NCBI GenBank assembly: GCA_039707655.1
Contig: CM077664.1
Location: forward strand, 25,160,781 to 25,224,780
DNA length: 64,000 nucleotides
Reading direction: 5' to 3'
Source of the DNA: Elymus sibiricus
Taxonomy: Eukaryota; Streptophyta; Magnoliopsida; Poales; Poaceae
Shown here: piece by piece, positions 11,872-22,525 of the stretch
Numbering within the stretch: position 1 is the stretch's first letter
Layout: each line of letters starts with the position of its first letter
The notes under the pieces: model-generated
Databases searched by the model: none
Told to the model about the DNA's origin: nothing
Seen by the model: the letters and a program-made list of their open reading frames with translations, nothing else
Program-made: the position numbers and the translations under genes

Positions 11872-13391
11872 TGATGACCCACAAGTATAGGGGATCAATC
11901 GTAGTCCTTTCGATAAGTAAGAGTGTCGAACCCAACGAGGAGCAGAAGGAAATGACAAGCGGATTTCAGCAAGGTGTTTTGTGCAAGCACTGAAATTGTC
12001 GGTAACAGATAGTTTGATAGCAAGATAATTTGTAACAAGTGACAAGTAGCAATAGTAACTAAGGTGCAGCAAGGTAGGCCAATCCTTTTTGTAGCAAAGG
12101 ACATGCCAGAACGGTCTCTTATAATAAGCAAAGCATTCTTGAGGAGACACGGGAATTTCATCAAGTCACTTTCATCATGTTTGTTTGATTCGCGTTCGTT
12201 ACTTTGATAATTTGATATGTGGGTGGACCGGTGCTTGGGTGCTGTTCTTACTTGAACAAGCCTCCTACTTATGATTAACCCCTCTTGCAAGCATCCGCAA
12301 CTACGAAAGAAGAATTAAGATAAATCTAACCTTAGCATTAAACATATGGATCCAAATCAGCCCTTTACGAAATAGCGCATAAACTAGGGTTTAAGCTTTT
12401 GTCACTCTAGCAACCCATCATCTAATAACTACTCCACAATGCATTCCCTTAGGCCCAAAGATGGTGAAGTGTCATGTAGTCGACGTTCACATAACACCAC
12501 TAAGGGAAACAACAACATACATATCATCAAAATATCGAACGAATACCAAATTCACATGATTACTTATGACAAGACTTCTCCCATGTCCTCATGAACAAAA
12601 GTAACTACTCACAAATCATATTCATGTCCAAGATCAGAGGGGTATTGAATAGCATAATGGATCTGAACATATAATCTTCCACCAAATAAACCAACTAGCA
12701 TCAACTACAAGATGTAATTAACACTACTAGCAACCCACAGGTACCAATCTGAGGTTTTGATACAAAGATTGAATACAAGAGATGAACTAGGGTTTGAGAT
12801 GAGATGGTGTTGGTGAAGATGTTGATGAAGATTGGTCCTCCCATGATGAGAGGGTTGTTGGTGATGACGATGGCTTCGATTTCCCCCTCACGGAGGGAAG
12901 TATCCCCGGCGGAATCGCTCCACCGAAGAGCAAAAGTGCTCCTGCCCAAGTTCCGCCTCGAGACGGTGGCGCTCCGTCCCGAAAGTCCTCTCCTTATTTT
13001 TTCTAGGGAAAATGGGCTTATATACCAGAAGATGGGCACCAGAGGCTGGCCAGGGGCCCCACCAGCCACCAGGGCGCGCCCAGGGGGGTGGGCGCGCCCT
13101 GGTGCCTCGTGGGCACCTGGGTGGCCCCCTCTGGTATTTCTTTCTTCCAGTATTTTTTATTTATTCCAAAATAATTCTCCGTGAAATTTCAGTTCATTTG
13201 GAGATGTGCAGAATAGGTAACTCTGACATAGCTTTTTCAGGTCCAGAATTCCAGCTGCCGGCAATCTCCCTCTTCATGTAAATCTTGCAATTTAAGAGAG
13301 AAAAGGCATTAGAATGGCACCACAAAGTATTATATTGATCAAAAACATTATAAATAACAGTAGTAAAACATGATGCAAAATGGACGTATCA
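11872..13391 (-). repeat. 3' LTR of element D
   Basis: A 1520-bp LTR, minus strand, starting TGATACGTCCATTTTGC and ending GTGGGTCATCA. A TATATAA box lies at about 13018-13024 and the transcribed part follows. A 16-bp perfect inverted repeat (13067-13082 and 13089-13104, core CCAGGGCGCGCC, loop of six G) lies just upstream of the TATA box. The region shared with the 5' LTR runs from about 11925 to 12405. Confidence 0.9.
13067..13104. repeat. GC-rich perfect inverted repeat in LTR D
   Basis: Sixteen-base arms CACCAGGGCGCGCCCA and its complement separated by six G. The identical hairpin is present inside element D at 15625-15662, and close variants in LTR E (16974-17012) and LTR C (9543-9576). 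Confidence 0.9.
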
Positions 13392-13407
13392 ACTCCCCCA
13401 AGCTTAG
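13392..13407 (-). other. Polypurine tract of element D
   Basis: Minus-strand CTAAGCTTGGGGGAGT directly upstream of the 3' LTR start; it would prime plus-strand DNA synthesis. A similar tract-like sequence lies at about 14890-14905 but is not next to an LTR. Confidence 0.82.
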
Positions 13408-14944
13408 ACCTCGCTTGTCCTCAAGCGAAAGCCGATATCGATAATCCTGTCCACATGTTTAGAGAGGGAGGTGTAGATAAAAACAAAATACGGACATAGT
13501 AGCATCATGATCATTATTATAGCAGCAATAAATATTATCATAAAACTTCTCATGAGCAAGTAACAATTCATCATTACAACGAAGTATAAGGCATAAACTT
13601 TCTTGAAAACTAACAAACTATGTTCTCAGTCAACAAGGCAATTACAATTCATCATCTTTTCAGGAAGGGTCCCATGTAGGAGCTTTTATTTAGCAAGTCC
13701 GCATACTCAACCATCATTTAGTCTTCTATGATTGCTAACACTCACGACATATATATGGAGCAAAAGTTTCAGCCAGACACATAGAAAGATAGGGGCTTAT
13801 AATTTCGCCTCCCAACTCATTTACCTCAAGGGTAATGTCAACAATAATAACTCATGATCACTCATATCCAACTGGATATATATGCCTAGATCTTTCCCCA
13901 CCACATGATGCTTGCAAGAGAGAAAAATAAAAAGGAATAGAAGAGAACAGTATTGACTCTTGCATGAAAAGTAAATACATAAAAGTAAAAGATAGGCCCT
14001 TCACAGAGGGAAGCAGAGGTTGTCATACACTTTTTATTTTTGGATGTGCAAGCTCTTAATGCAAAGGAACGACACTTTATATTGCCCCTTGTGATAGCAA
14101 CCTTTATTATGTAGTCCGTCGCTTTTATTTCTTTACCATTACAAGATCGTACAAAGCTTATTTTCCCTTACAATAAAAGATCATACATATTTAGAAGCAA
14201 ATTTTATTGCCTTATGCACCGATGACAGCTTACTTGAAGGATCTTATTCAATCCATAGGTAGATATGGTAGACTCTCATGACATGAAACTGGGTTTAAGG
14301 GTTTTTGATGCACAAGTAGTATCTCTACTTGGTGCGGATTTTTGGCTAGCAAAGATATTGAGCAAGCACCACATGTTGGAGGATCTATAACAATATAACT
14401 TCTATGTGAATATAAGCAAACATAACTCATTACATTGTCTTCCTTGTCCAACGTCAACAATTTGACATAAAATACTTAATGGGGGCTCACAATCATAAAA
14501 GATGTCCAACATAGTATATTTATATGTGAATCTTCTCTTCCCTTATTAATTCTTTCATGAATTGCATCATTGACCAATGCTATGTTTGCTAACCATCAAT
14601 AAATTTTACCACTTACAATTTTCTTTATGTAATGTCATTACTTTCCATAAGATAAGCATATGATCTTTCCATTATTTTCATTGCTAAGATTGAAACATAA
14701 AAGTAAAGAAGCAGAAACTTAAGCTACTCTTTATTATATAACTCTCAAATCGATTACATAGATAGATAGATCATGAAACTAGCACTCAAAAATAGATCAT
14801 ACTAAGCTTTTATTCAACTAAATCATGAAATAACTAGGGATCGAACTAAAAATAGGTAAAGATAATAAAAGTGTTGGTGATACGATACCGGGGCACCTCC
14901 CCCAAGCTTAGCACAAGCCAAGGGGAGTGCCCATACCCGTGTAC
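13408..14944. other. Non-coding internal region of D upstream of the 3' LTR
   Basis: About 1.5 kb of AT-rich DNA between the polypurine tract and the accessory ORF. I see no conserved reading frame. This is the usual long untranslated 3' region of Athila-lineage elements. A second polypurine-like sequence CTAAGCTTGGGGGAGG lies on the minus strand near 14890-14905. Confidence 0.6.
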
Positions 14945-15460
14945 TCAAGTTTCTTTCTTCGGTGATGATGGTGATGATGAAGTGGTGGGCTTGTCCTCCG
15001 GCTTCCATGGCATAGGTTCCCCATCATAAAAGTATGAACGAGTCTCCGGAGTCCTGAAACTTGCAGCTATACTCATACCTTTAAATTTTGCCTCATACTC
15101 AAAATTTTGGTTTTGAAGATCATCGATTTAGCCTTGGAGATAGTCGATTCGCTCGTTGGGCTTGAAGATGATGTCCTCCATTGACTTGCCATCCACCTTA
15201 TGCTCACGGGTGAATTCCGTGATCATGGAGTGGTTGGCGCTGAGTCCGCGTTCCACCATCCCTTGGCACTTGAAGATCTCTTGCCCCACGGCTTCAAGCC
15301 TGGCCTCCACGCTTCCTGTCTTCTTGGGCCCTTGAACATCCCGGATGTGAAGCACCCCTTCACACATCTCAATGGCTTGAGGGTGTTTCATCACCTCTGG
15401 TAGGTAGGGGTTGATGACCTTCTCGTAGAACTTGTCCTTGGAGGAGCTTGGTGGAACCAT
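14945..15460 (-). pseudogene. Accessory ORF of element D (coiled-coil-like, unknown function)
   Basis: A minus-strand frame starting MVPPSSSKDKFYEK at 15460, reading 110 codons to a stop at 15128-15130 (TAA), and continuing in the same frame for 61 more codons to a natural-looking stop at 14945-14947. It ends in a serine/proline tail (SSSPSSPKKET). The middle is rich in E, K, L, I and V with heptad-like spacing (about residues 50-125), suggesting a coiled coil. I see no signal peptide or membrane segment, so it is not an obvious envelope-like protein although it occupies the place after integrase where Athila elements carry one. It is in sense with gag-pol. The single internal TAA is one transition from a glutamine codon. 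Preceded by the GC hairpin at 15625-15662, which could sit in its own leader. Function unknown. Confidence 0.6.
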
Positions 15461-15624
15461 GGCGATCTAGATCTGACAGAAAAATAGCACGAAACAAGAA
15501 CAGAAGATATTTCTGCGATACGGTGGTCAAAACGTTCGGGAGTATACATAAAGAATTTTGATCTTGCAAAACAAGTATTCCAAAAGAAAACAGAGTCGGG
15601 AAGGCTCACGAGGGGCGCACGAGC

Positions 15625-15662
15625 CACCAGGGCGCGCCCAGGGGGGTGGGCGCGCCCTGGTG
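15625..15662. repeat. Internal copy of the LTR D hairpin
   Basis: The same 16-base arms and six-G loop as in the LTR (13067-13104), including matching flanks GAGCC/GCCTCGTG. It lies between integrase and the accessory ORF. The neighbouring sequence resembles LTR sequence loosely, so it may be a captured LTR fragment carrying a promoter region. Confidence 0.85.
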
Positions 15663-15779
15663 CCTCGTGTGCACCTCGTGGGTCCCCTCGGCTGTTTCTT
15701 ATTTTTGTATTTTTTCTAATATTACAAAACTGATAGAAAATATTTTTATGGAATTGTTGGAGTCGGTTTACTTACCGTA

Positions 15780-16686
15780 TCACATACCTATTCCTTTCCA
15801 GGGTTCTGGAGTGTTCTGGAAGTTCTCTCTTATGTATTCTTTGGGTGTCATAGTTTGAATAATGTTAGTTTCAACATTAATAGGTGTACCTAAGATGTAA
15901 TGCTTAATTCTTTGTCCATTGATCACCCTCAGATTATTGCCTTCGGAGTTGTTGATCTTAATAGCTCCGGAACGATAGACTTCTTCAATGATATATGGTC
16001 CTTCCCATTTAGAGAGAAGTTTTCCTGCAAAAAATCTGAAACAAGAATTGTACAAAAGAACATACTCACCCAGTTTGAATTCCCGTTTTTGAATTCTTTT
16101 ATCGTGCCATCTTTTAACTTTTTCTTTAAACAACTTGGCATTTTCATAAGCTTGGGTTCTCCATTCATCTAACGAGCTAATGTCAAATAACCTCTTCTCA
16201 CCGGCAAGTCTAAAATCATCGTTGAGTTCTTTAATTACCCAATATGCTTTATGTTCTAACTCAAGAGGTAAATGACATGCTTTTCCATAAACCATTTTAT
16301 ATGGAGACATACCCATAGGATTTTTATAAGCAGTTCTATAAGCCCACAATGCATCATCAAGTTTCTTAGACTAATTCTTTCTAGATCTTTGACTCTCTTT
16401 TGCAAAATTAACTTTATTTCTCTATTGCTCAACTTAACTTGACCACTATATTGAGGATGATAAGGAGATGCAATTTTATGGTTGACATCATATTTAGCAA
16501 GTAGTTTTCGGAATGCACCCTGAATAAAATGTGAACCACCATCAGTCATTAAATATCTAGGGACTCCGAACCTCGGCAAACTAACTTCTTTAAGCATTTT
16601 AATAGAAGTGTTATGATCAGCACTACTAGTTGGAATAGCTTCTACCCACTTAGTAACGTAATCAACAGCAAATAAAATATGTGTAT
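15780..16686 (-). pseudogene. Integrase of element D (core and C-terminal part)
   Basis: Minus-strand remnant of a Gypsy integrase, which joins element cDNA to the chromosome in the nucleus. From 16686 down it reads an RNase-H-fold core: AVDYVTKWVEAIP supplies the first aspartate, LMTDGGSHF the second, and the LSNREIK region the catalytic glutamate. The C-terminal part (16349-15780) has GEYVLLYNS...GKLLSKWEGPY, typical of Gypsy integrase C-termini, followed by a non-conserved tail. The two halves are in different frames: a shift near 16390 and a TAG near 16370 break the protein. The N-terminal zinc-binding part is missing because LTR E begins at 16687. Inactive. Confidence 0.9.
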
Positions 16687-18300
16687 TGATACGTCTCCAA
16701 TGTATCTATAATTTTTTATTGTTCCATGCTATTATAGTATCAATCTTGGATGTTTTATATACATTTACAAGCAATTATATATCATTTTTTGGGACTAACC
16801 TATTAACTTAGTGCCTCGTGCCAGTTGCTATTTTTTGCCTGTTTTTGGCTTTCCAGAATATCAGTACCAAACGAAGTCCAAATGCCACGAAACTTTTTGG
16901 AGATTTTTAATGGACATAACAGACACTAGAAGCTGCGGGAGAGGGCCAAAAGACAGAGGAGGTGGCCACGAGCCACCAGGGCGCGCCGCAGGGGGGGTGG
17001 CGCGCCCTGGTGCCTTGTGGGCCCACCTCTGCTCCGTTTGACCTAATTCCACCTCTATAAATTCTCTAAAATCGGGAAACCAACAGAGGAGTCCACGAAA
17101 TACTTTTTCCGCCACCGCAAGTTCCTGTTCTCGAGAGATCCCATCTGGAGGCCTTTTCCGTCACTCTCCCGGAGGGGGATTCGATCACGGAGGGGCTCTC
17201 CATCAACCTTGCTGCCCTTCTGATGATGCGTGAGTAGTTTACCATAGAACTTCGGGTCCATAGTTAGTAGCTAGATGGCTTCTTCTCTCTTTTTGATCTT
17301 CAATACAATGTTCTCCTCGATGTTCTTGGAGTTCTATCCGATGTAATCACTTTTTGCGGTGTGTTTGTTGGGATCCGATGAATTGTGAGTTTATGATCAG
17401 ATTATCCATGAATATTATTTGAGTTTTCTCTAAAATCTTTTATGCATGATTGTTATAGCTTTGTATTTCTCTCCGATCTATTAATTTGGTTTGGCCAACT
17501 AGATTGATTTATCTTGCAATGGGAGAGGTGCTTTGAAATGGGTTCGATCTTGCGGTGCTCAATCCCAGTGACAGAAAGGGACATGACACGTATGTATCAT
17601 TGCTATTAAGGGTAAAAAGATGGGGTTTATTCATGCATGAGTTTACTTTGTCTACATCATGTCATCTTGCTTAAGGCGTTACTCCGTTCTTTATGAACTT
17701 AATACTCTAGATGCATGCTGGATAGCGGTCGATGTGTGGAGTAATACTAGTAGTTGCAGAATCGTTTCGGTCTACTTGTCTCAGACGTGATGCCTATATA
17801 CATGATCATTGCCTTGGATATCGTCATGATTATTTGCTTTTCTATCAATTGCCCAACAGTAATTTGTTTACCCACCGTATGCTATTTTCAAGAGAGAAGC
17901 CTCTAGTGAAAACTATGGCCCCCGGGTCTACTTTTATCATATATTAAAAATCCCAAAAATACCTTGCTGCAATTTTACTTTATTTATTTTATTTTGTATT
18001 TTTGTTCGATCTATCTATCTATCACCATACAATTTAATCTTGCAATTAACCACCAAGGGATTGACAACCCCTTGTTCGTGTTGGGTGCAAGGATTTGTTA
18101 TTTTGTGTGCAGGTGCTGCTAACGAGTTGTTGCGTGATTCTCCTACTGGATTGATAACCTTGTTTTCATAACTAAGGGAAATACTTATCTCTACTGTACT
18201 GCATCATCCCCTCCTCTTCGGGGAAATCCCAACGCAGCTCACAAGTAGCAGGAAAAATTTCTGGCGCCGTTGCCAGAGAGACATCATCAACATCTATCAA
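16687..18300 (+). mobile_element. Element E: one LTR plus primer site, nested in D
   Basis: A complete LTR (16687-18250, 1564 bp, TGATACGTCTCC...CAAGTAGCA) in plus orientation followed by TGGCGCCGTTGCC at 18262-18274 and only about 30-60 more bases. It belongs to the same family as A and A'. The second LTR and the whole internal region are missing, as is the part of D between protease and integrase, so a deletion followed the insertion. A second copy of the LTR-end sequence, CCCAACACAGCTCACAAGTA, sits at about 18320-18339, just past the primer site, hinting at template switching or end-joining. TATA box at about 17056-17063; GC hairpin at 16974-17012. Confidence 0.85.
18262..18274 (+). other. 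Primer binding site of element E
   Basis: TGGCGCCGTTGCC eleven bases after the LTR end, identical to those of A and A'. Confidence 0.85.
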
Positions 18301-18399
18301 GTACCTACACATAAACAAATCCCAACACAGCTCACAAGTACCGATGTTTAAGGATAGGTGGTTGATCAAAGAACATCTTCTCTATTTCCTTACTTTCAT

Positions 18400-20133
18400 T
18401 CATGTGCATATCATTTTCATGTCTAGCAAATATTGTTCTAACGGATCAATAGGAGGTACGGCAATAGAAGCATGACCAATAATTTCATCTTTACTAGGCA
18501 ATTCTTTATCATGAGGTTGTCTACAGAATTTAGAGAAATTAAAATCATGAGATACATCACCAATGTTAACACTGACAGTTTCTTTAGTGCAATCAATCTT
18601 AGCATTAACGGTGTTCAAGAAAGGTCTACCAAATATAATGGAACAAAAATCATCTTGTGGAGAACCAAGGACTAGAAAATCAGTAGGGTATTATATTTTT
18701 CCACACAAGACTTCAACATCTCTAACAATCCCAAGCACTGAAATAGTATCTCTATTCACAAGCTTAATAGTAACATCAATGTCTTCTATCTCAACCGGTG
18801 CAATATCATTCATAATTTCTTGATATAAGGTAAACGGAATAGCACTCACACTAGCACCCAAATCACATAAGCCATGATAACAATGATCTCCTATTTTCAC
18901 TGAGACAACAGGCATGCCAACAACAGGTTTATTCTTATCGTTAGGATCGGGTTTAGCAATTCTAGCGGCTTCACCACAAAAGTAAATAACATACCCATCT
19001 ATATTATCGACCAAGAGATCTTTAACCATAGCAACATTAGGCTCAACTTCAATTTGTTCATAGGGTCTAGGTGCTCTAATATTACTTTTGTTAACCACGG
19101 TTGAAACTTTAGCATGTTCCTTTATCCTAACAGGAAAAGGTGGTTTCTCAATATAAGCAGTAGGCACAACTGGATCAACATTGTAAATGATAGTTGCATC
19201 TTTAACTATAGCGGGTTCCTCAATCTTTTCTTTAATAGGGGGATGATATTTAAGCCACTTCTCCTTAGGGAGATCAACATGAGTAGCAAATGATTCACAA
19301 AAGGAAGCTACTATCTCAGAGTCAAGTCCATATTTAGTGCTAAACTTATGAAAAGCATCGGTTTCCATAAAAGATTTAACACGATCAAACTCAAGTATTA
19401 TACCTGACTCATTACCTTTGTCGAGTTCCCAATCTTCCGAGTTGCATTTAATTCTTTCCAGAAGATCCCATCTGAATTCAATAGTTTTCTTCATAAAGGA
19501 ACCAGTTGAAGAAGAATCGAGCATGGTTTGATCATTATGAGAAAGCCGAGCATAAAAATTCTGTAAGATAATTTCTCTTGAGAGCTCATGATTGGGGCAT
19601 GTGTACATCATGTACTTAAGCCTCCCCCAAGCTTGAGCGATACTTTCTCCTTCACGAGGCCAAAAATTATATATATAATTCCGATCATGATGAACCAGAT
19701 GCATAGGATAAAACTTTTAGTGAAATTCCAATCTCAATCGGTTCCAATCCCATGTTCCAATATCATCACATAGCCTATACCATGTCAATGCCATTCCCTT
19801 CAAAGATAAAGGGAAAACCTTCTTCTTAACTTCATCTCTGGGTAGACCTGCAGGCTTAAATAATCCACAAACTTCATCCACATAGATTAGATGCATATCA
19901 GGATGTATTGTTCCATCTTCTGCATAAGGATTAGCTAGCAGTTTCTCTATCATACCCAAAGGAATATCATAATAAATATTATTAGTAGTTGCAGTAGGTT
20001 GAGGAGCAACTCTTTGTGCTTCCGGTCGAGTGAAGATACCCCGAACAAACCCCTCAAAGGATAGTTTTCCATAGTAACAAGTGGCAGTAAATTTTATAGC
20101 ACGTAATATAAATGTTTCCTTACCAAATTCCAC
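18400..20133 (-). pseudogene. gag-protease of element D
   Basis: One long minus-strand frame of about 575 codons from 20133, broken by TAA at 19717-19719 and TAA at 18691-18693 and ending at 18400. Gag part: DIPLGMIEKLLANPYAEDG, then a tryptophan-containing capsid block (LSLKGMALTWYRL) and, past the stop, REGESIAQAWGRLK and LQNFYARL, matching the Retrotrans_gag pattern. The C-terminal part has HGLCDLGASVSAIPFTLY, a retropepsin-like active site in which D-L-G replaces D-S/T-G, as is common in Athila-lineage elements. A conserved block follows the second stop (18618-18400). Gag forms the particle and protease cuts the polyprotein. The first TAA is one C-to-T transition from a glutamine codon. 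Reverse transcriptase should follow but is deleted. Confidence 0.9.
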
Positions 20134-20150
20134 TCACCAAAGGCGCTTCA

Positions 20151-20169
20151 CTGCCCGGCAACGGTACCA
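20151..20169 (-). other. Primer binding site of element D
   Basis: Minus-strand TGGTACCGTTGCCGGGCAG, a variant (C-to-T at base 4, G-to-A at base 5) of the TGGCGCCGTTGCC-type site. It directly abuts a 5' LTR that lacks its last 45 or so bases. Confidence 0.75.
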
Positions 20170-20652
20170 GAAAGAGTGTCGAACCCAACGAGGAGCAGAA
20201 GGAAATGACAAGCAGTTTTCAGCAAGGTGTTTTCTGCAAGCACTGAAATTGTCGGTAACAGATAGTTTGATAGCAAGATAATTTGTAACAAGTGACAAGT
20301 AGCAATAGTAACTAAGGTGCAACAATGTAGCCCAATCCTTTTTGTAGCAAAGGACAGGCCGGAACGGTCTCTTATAATAAGCAAAGCGTTCTTGAGGACA
20401 CACGGGAATTTCATCTAGTCACTTTCATCATGTTTGTTTGATTCGCATTCGTTACTTTGATAATTTGATATATGGGTGGACCGGTGGTTGGGGGCTGTTC
20501 TTACTTGAACAAGCCTCCCACTTATGATTAACCCCTCTCACAAGCATCTGTAACTACGAAAGAAGAATTAAGATAAATCTAACCATAGCATTAAACATAT
20601 GAATCCAAATCAGCCCCTTACGGAATAGCGCATAAACTAGGGTTTAAGCTTC
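20170..20652 (-). repeat. Truncated 5' LTR of element D
   Basis: Matches 11925-12405 of the 3' LTR. It stops at GGGTTTAAGCTT (20652), after which CACTA-1 sequence begins, so the promoter half of the LTR and its target duplication are deleted. Confidence 0.88.
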
Positions 20653-20689
20653 GGTCAATGAACGACAGCCATCGGAAGAGGACTTTAGG

Positions 20690-20870
20690 CGGTGAGCGTG
20701 ACAGCTGGACCCACCAGCTACATCTTCGAACGCAAGGAAGTGCCTCCTTATTACTCGCAAAATAAAAATGATTCCTCCCCTGACAGATGGCACCCAACAG
20801 CTATATCTTCGCATGCAAGGAAGTGTGTCCTTATCCTCCCTGACAGCTGGGACCCACCCGGTCGAAGCGT
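20690..20870 (+). repeat. Short tandem repeat with TGACAGCTGGGACCCA motif
   Basis: Two and a half units of roughly 65-85 bases, each with TGACAGNTGG..CCCA followed by CGCANGCAAGGAAGTG and CTCCTTAT. The minus strand of 28010-28100 and of 40560-40640 carries the same order of blocks, tying those stretches to CACTA elements. Confidence 0.7.
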
Positions 20871-21280
20871 ACCTAGCGTTGTCTGTCTGGTCGCGAACGT
20901 GTATGTACATACTGGTCGATCGGTCTCTCTGCAACGATGAACCATGGCCGAGTAAGTAGCGGCACGTGTTATAGTAGAGCCCCCGACGTAGCAGTTCAGG
21001 CAGTCCCATCTAAACCGTGTACACGTACGTACAGCCACATGCCAAAAAATACGGCCATGTACGTACATACGGGCGGGGTCTTGAACGCGTACTCGCGCAT
21101 ACGTACGGCCAGGGCTCGTGTACATGGAGAGGCAACGGACGGCTGCAACGACGTCCTGTTCATCGGCATCCAACCGGCTGGGTCGGAACGGATGAACAGC
21201 GTCGTGTTCATCGGGAGGCAACGGAATGCGTCTTGTTCATCGGGAGCCAACCAGCTTCGACGGTACAGCCAAAACGGAGC

Positions 21281-21546
21281 CTGGTGTACAGCAAAACGGA
21301 GGAAACGGCCTTGTGTTCGACCGCCTACGGTCGAAACGGGATCCTGTTCATCGGGAGGGGTCTGCCGTACCGCAAAACGGAGGAAACGTACTTCTATTCG
21401 AGCGCCTACGGTCGAAACGGGGTCCTGTTGATCAGGAGGGGTCTGGCGTACCACAAAACGGAGGAAACGAACTTCTGTTGGAGCGCCTACGGTCGAAACG
21501 GGGTCCTGTTCATCGGGAGGGGTGTGGCGTACCGCAAAACGGGACT
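21281..21546 (+). repeat. 81-bp tandem repeat in CACTA-1
   Basis: Units start at 21334, 21415 and 21496, with a partial unit upstream from about 21281. Each has AAACGGGGTCCTGTTCATC, GGGAGGGGTCTGGCGTAC and CGCAAAACGGAGGAAACG. Because 81 is a multiple of three, any open frame stays open from unit to unit, which explains the long chance ORFs on both strands here. Confidence 0.93.
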
Positions 21547-21969
21547 CCACGGGCTACTGTTCATCCACCGTCTACTGCCTCTCGCTCCAGCCTCCATGAG
21601 GTACTATTCATCCACCGTCATCTTCAAGGCTCCACCGACTACTGTACATAGAGCCTCCATGAGGTCCTGTTCATCCACCCCCAACCGGCTGGGGTGTGGC
21701 GGCCTCCTCGGGGTCCTATTCATCCAGTGGCAACCGCCTACTACCACGGGGTCCTGTTCATCTAACCCCCACCGGCTGGGGTGGGGAGTACGTACGTACG
21801 AGCTGGCGGCAGCAACGGGAACTGTTCATCCACAGCCAACCAACCGGCTGGACTCACCACACGTCTCGACTCGTTTCTACGCATCGCGCGCGCGGCAGCA
21901 ACGGGCACTGTTCATCGAGAGGCAACCCAACACACCGGCTGGCTACATCTCGCATGGGGGATCGATCGG

Positions 21970-22190
21970 CTTCAGTGAGTAACGAGAAGGATCGATCAGA
22001 TTCAGTTAGCAGCGAAGGAATCGGCCGGCTTCAGTTAGCAGCGAAGGAATCGCTCGGGTTCAGTTAGGAGAGAAGGGATCGATCGATCGGCTTCAGTACG
22101 TAGTGGGTTCGATCCCTCGTGTTCAGTACGTAGCTATCTAGTGCAATCGCTCGGGTTCAGTAAGCGAACGCCTCGCAAGGGTTCAGTTAG
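21970..22190 (+). repeat. TTCAGT subterminal repeats of CACTA-1
   Basis: Eight TTCAGT copies (contexts CTTCAGTTAGCAGCGAAGG, GTTCAGTACGTAG and similar) about 25-35 bases apart near the transposon end. Consistent with binding sites for a CACTA accessory protein. Confidence 0.8.
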
Positions 22191-22525
22191 CGAGCGCCTT
22201 GCACACATGCGCATATGAGAGAAACGCGCAAACCACACTGCATCGCTCGGCCCCGACCACCCACCGTAACCGGGAACACCCCGATATTTTCCTCGCCCTC
22301 ACTTCTACCATGATTTTTTACGTCATGAACGGCCCAAAGAATGTCATGCAGGTGCGTCTCCGGCCGGCCCAGGACGAAAAGCCCATTTTCTGTCATGATT
22401 TTCTATCATAGAAGTAGGAGCCCACCATATCAATGATGATACGTGTTTTTTTCACAATTATGATCATAGAAGTGTCATAAACATGACATAATTTTTTTCC
22501 GTTCGGGCCATAATGGCACGGATGT

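Larger units (their letters stand above)
11872..20652 (-). mobile_element. Athila-like Gypsy retrotransposon D
   Basis: A minus-strand element: truncated 5' LTR (about 20170-20652), primer site, gag-protease, integrase, accessory ORF, polypurine tract and complete 3' LTR (11872-13391). The coding order gag-PR-(RT missing)-IN is that of Gypsy elements. LTR E (16687-18250) sits between protease and integrase, where the reverse transcriptase and RNase H, about 2-2.5 kb, are absent. The 5' LTR lacks about 985 bp at its outer side and about 45 bp at its inner end compared with the 3' LTR. WHAM- or Sabrina-like by memory; the D lineage is better supported than the family name. Confidence 0.87.

Noticed and set aside
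13392..14905. Second LTR border at the polypurine-like sequence near 14890
   Set aside because: No TG...CA LTR start follows it; the true border is at 13391.
14945..15460. Envelope-like gene in element D
   Set aside because: Position fits, but there is no signal peptide, membrane span or cysteine pattern.
21017..21982. 321-codon plus-strand ORF
   Set aside because: It runs through the 81-bp tandem repeat of CACTA-1, whose length is a multiple of three; an overlapping minus-strand frame of 184 codons is equally open. No domain.
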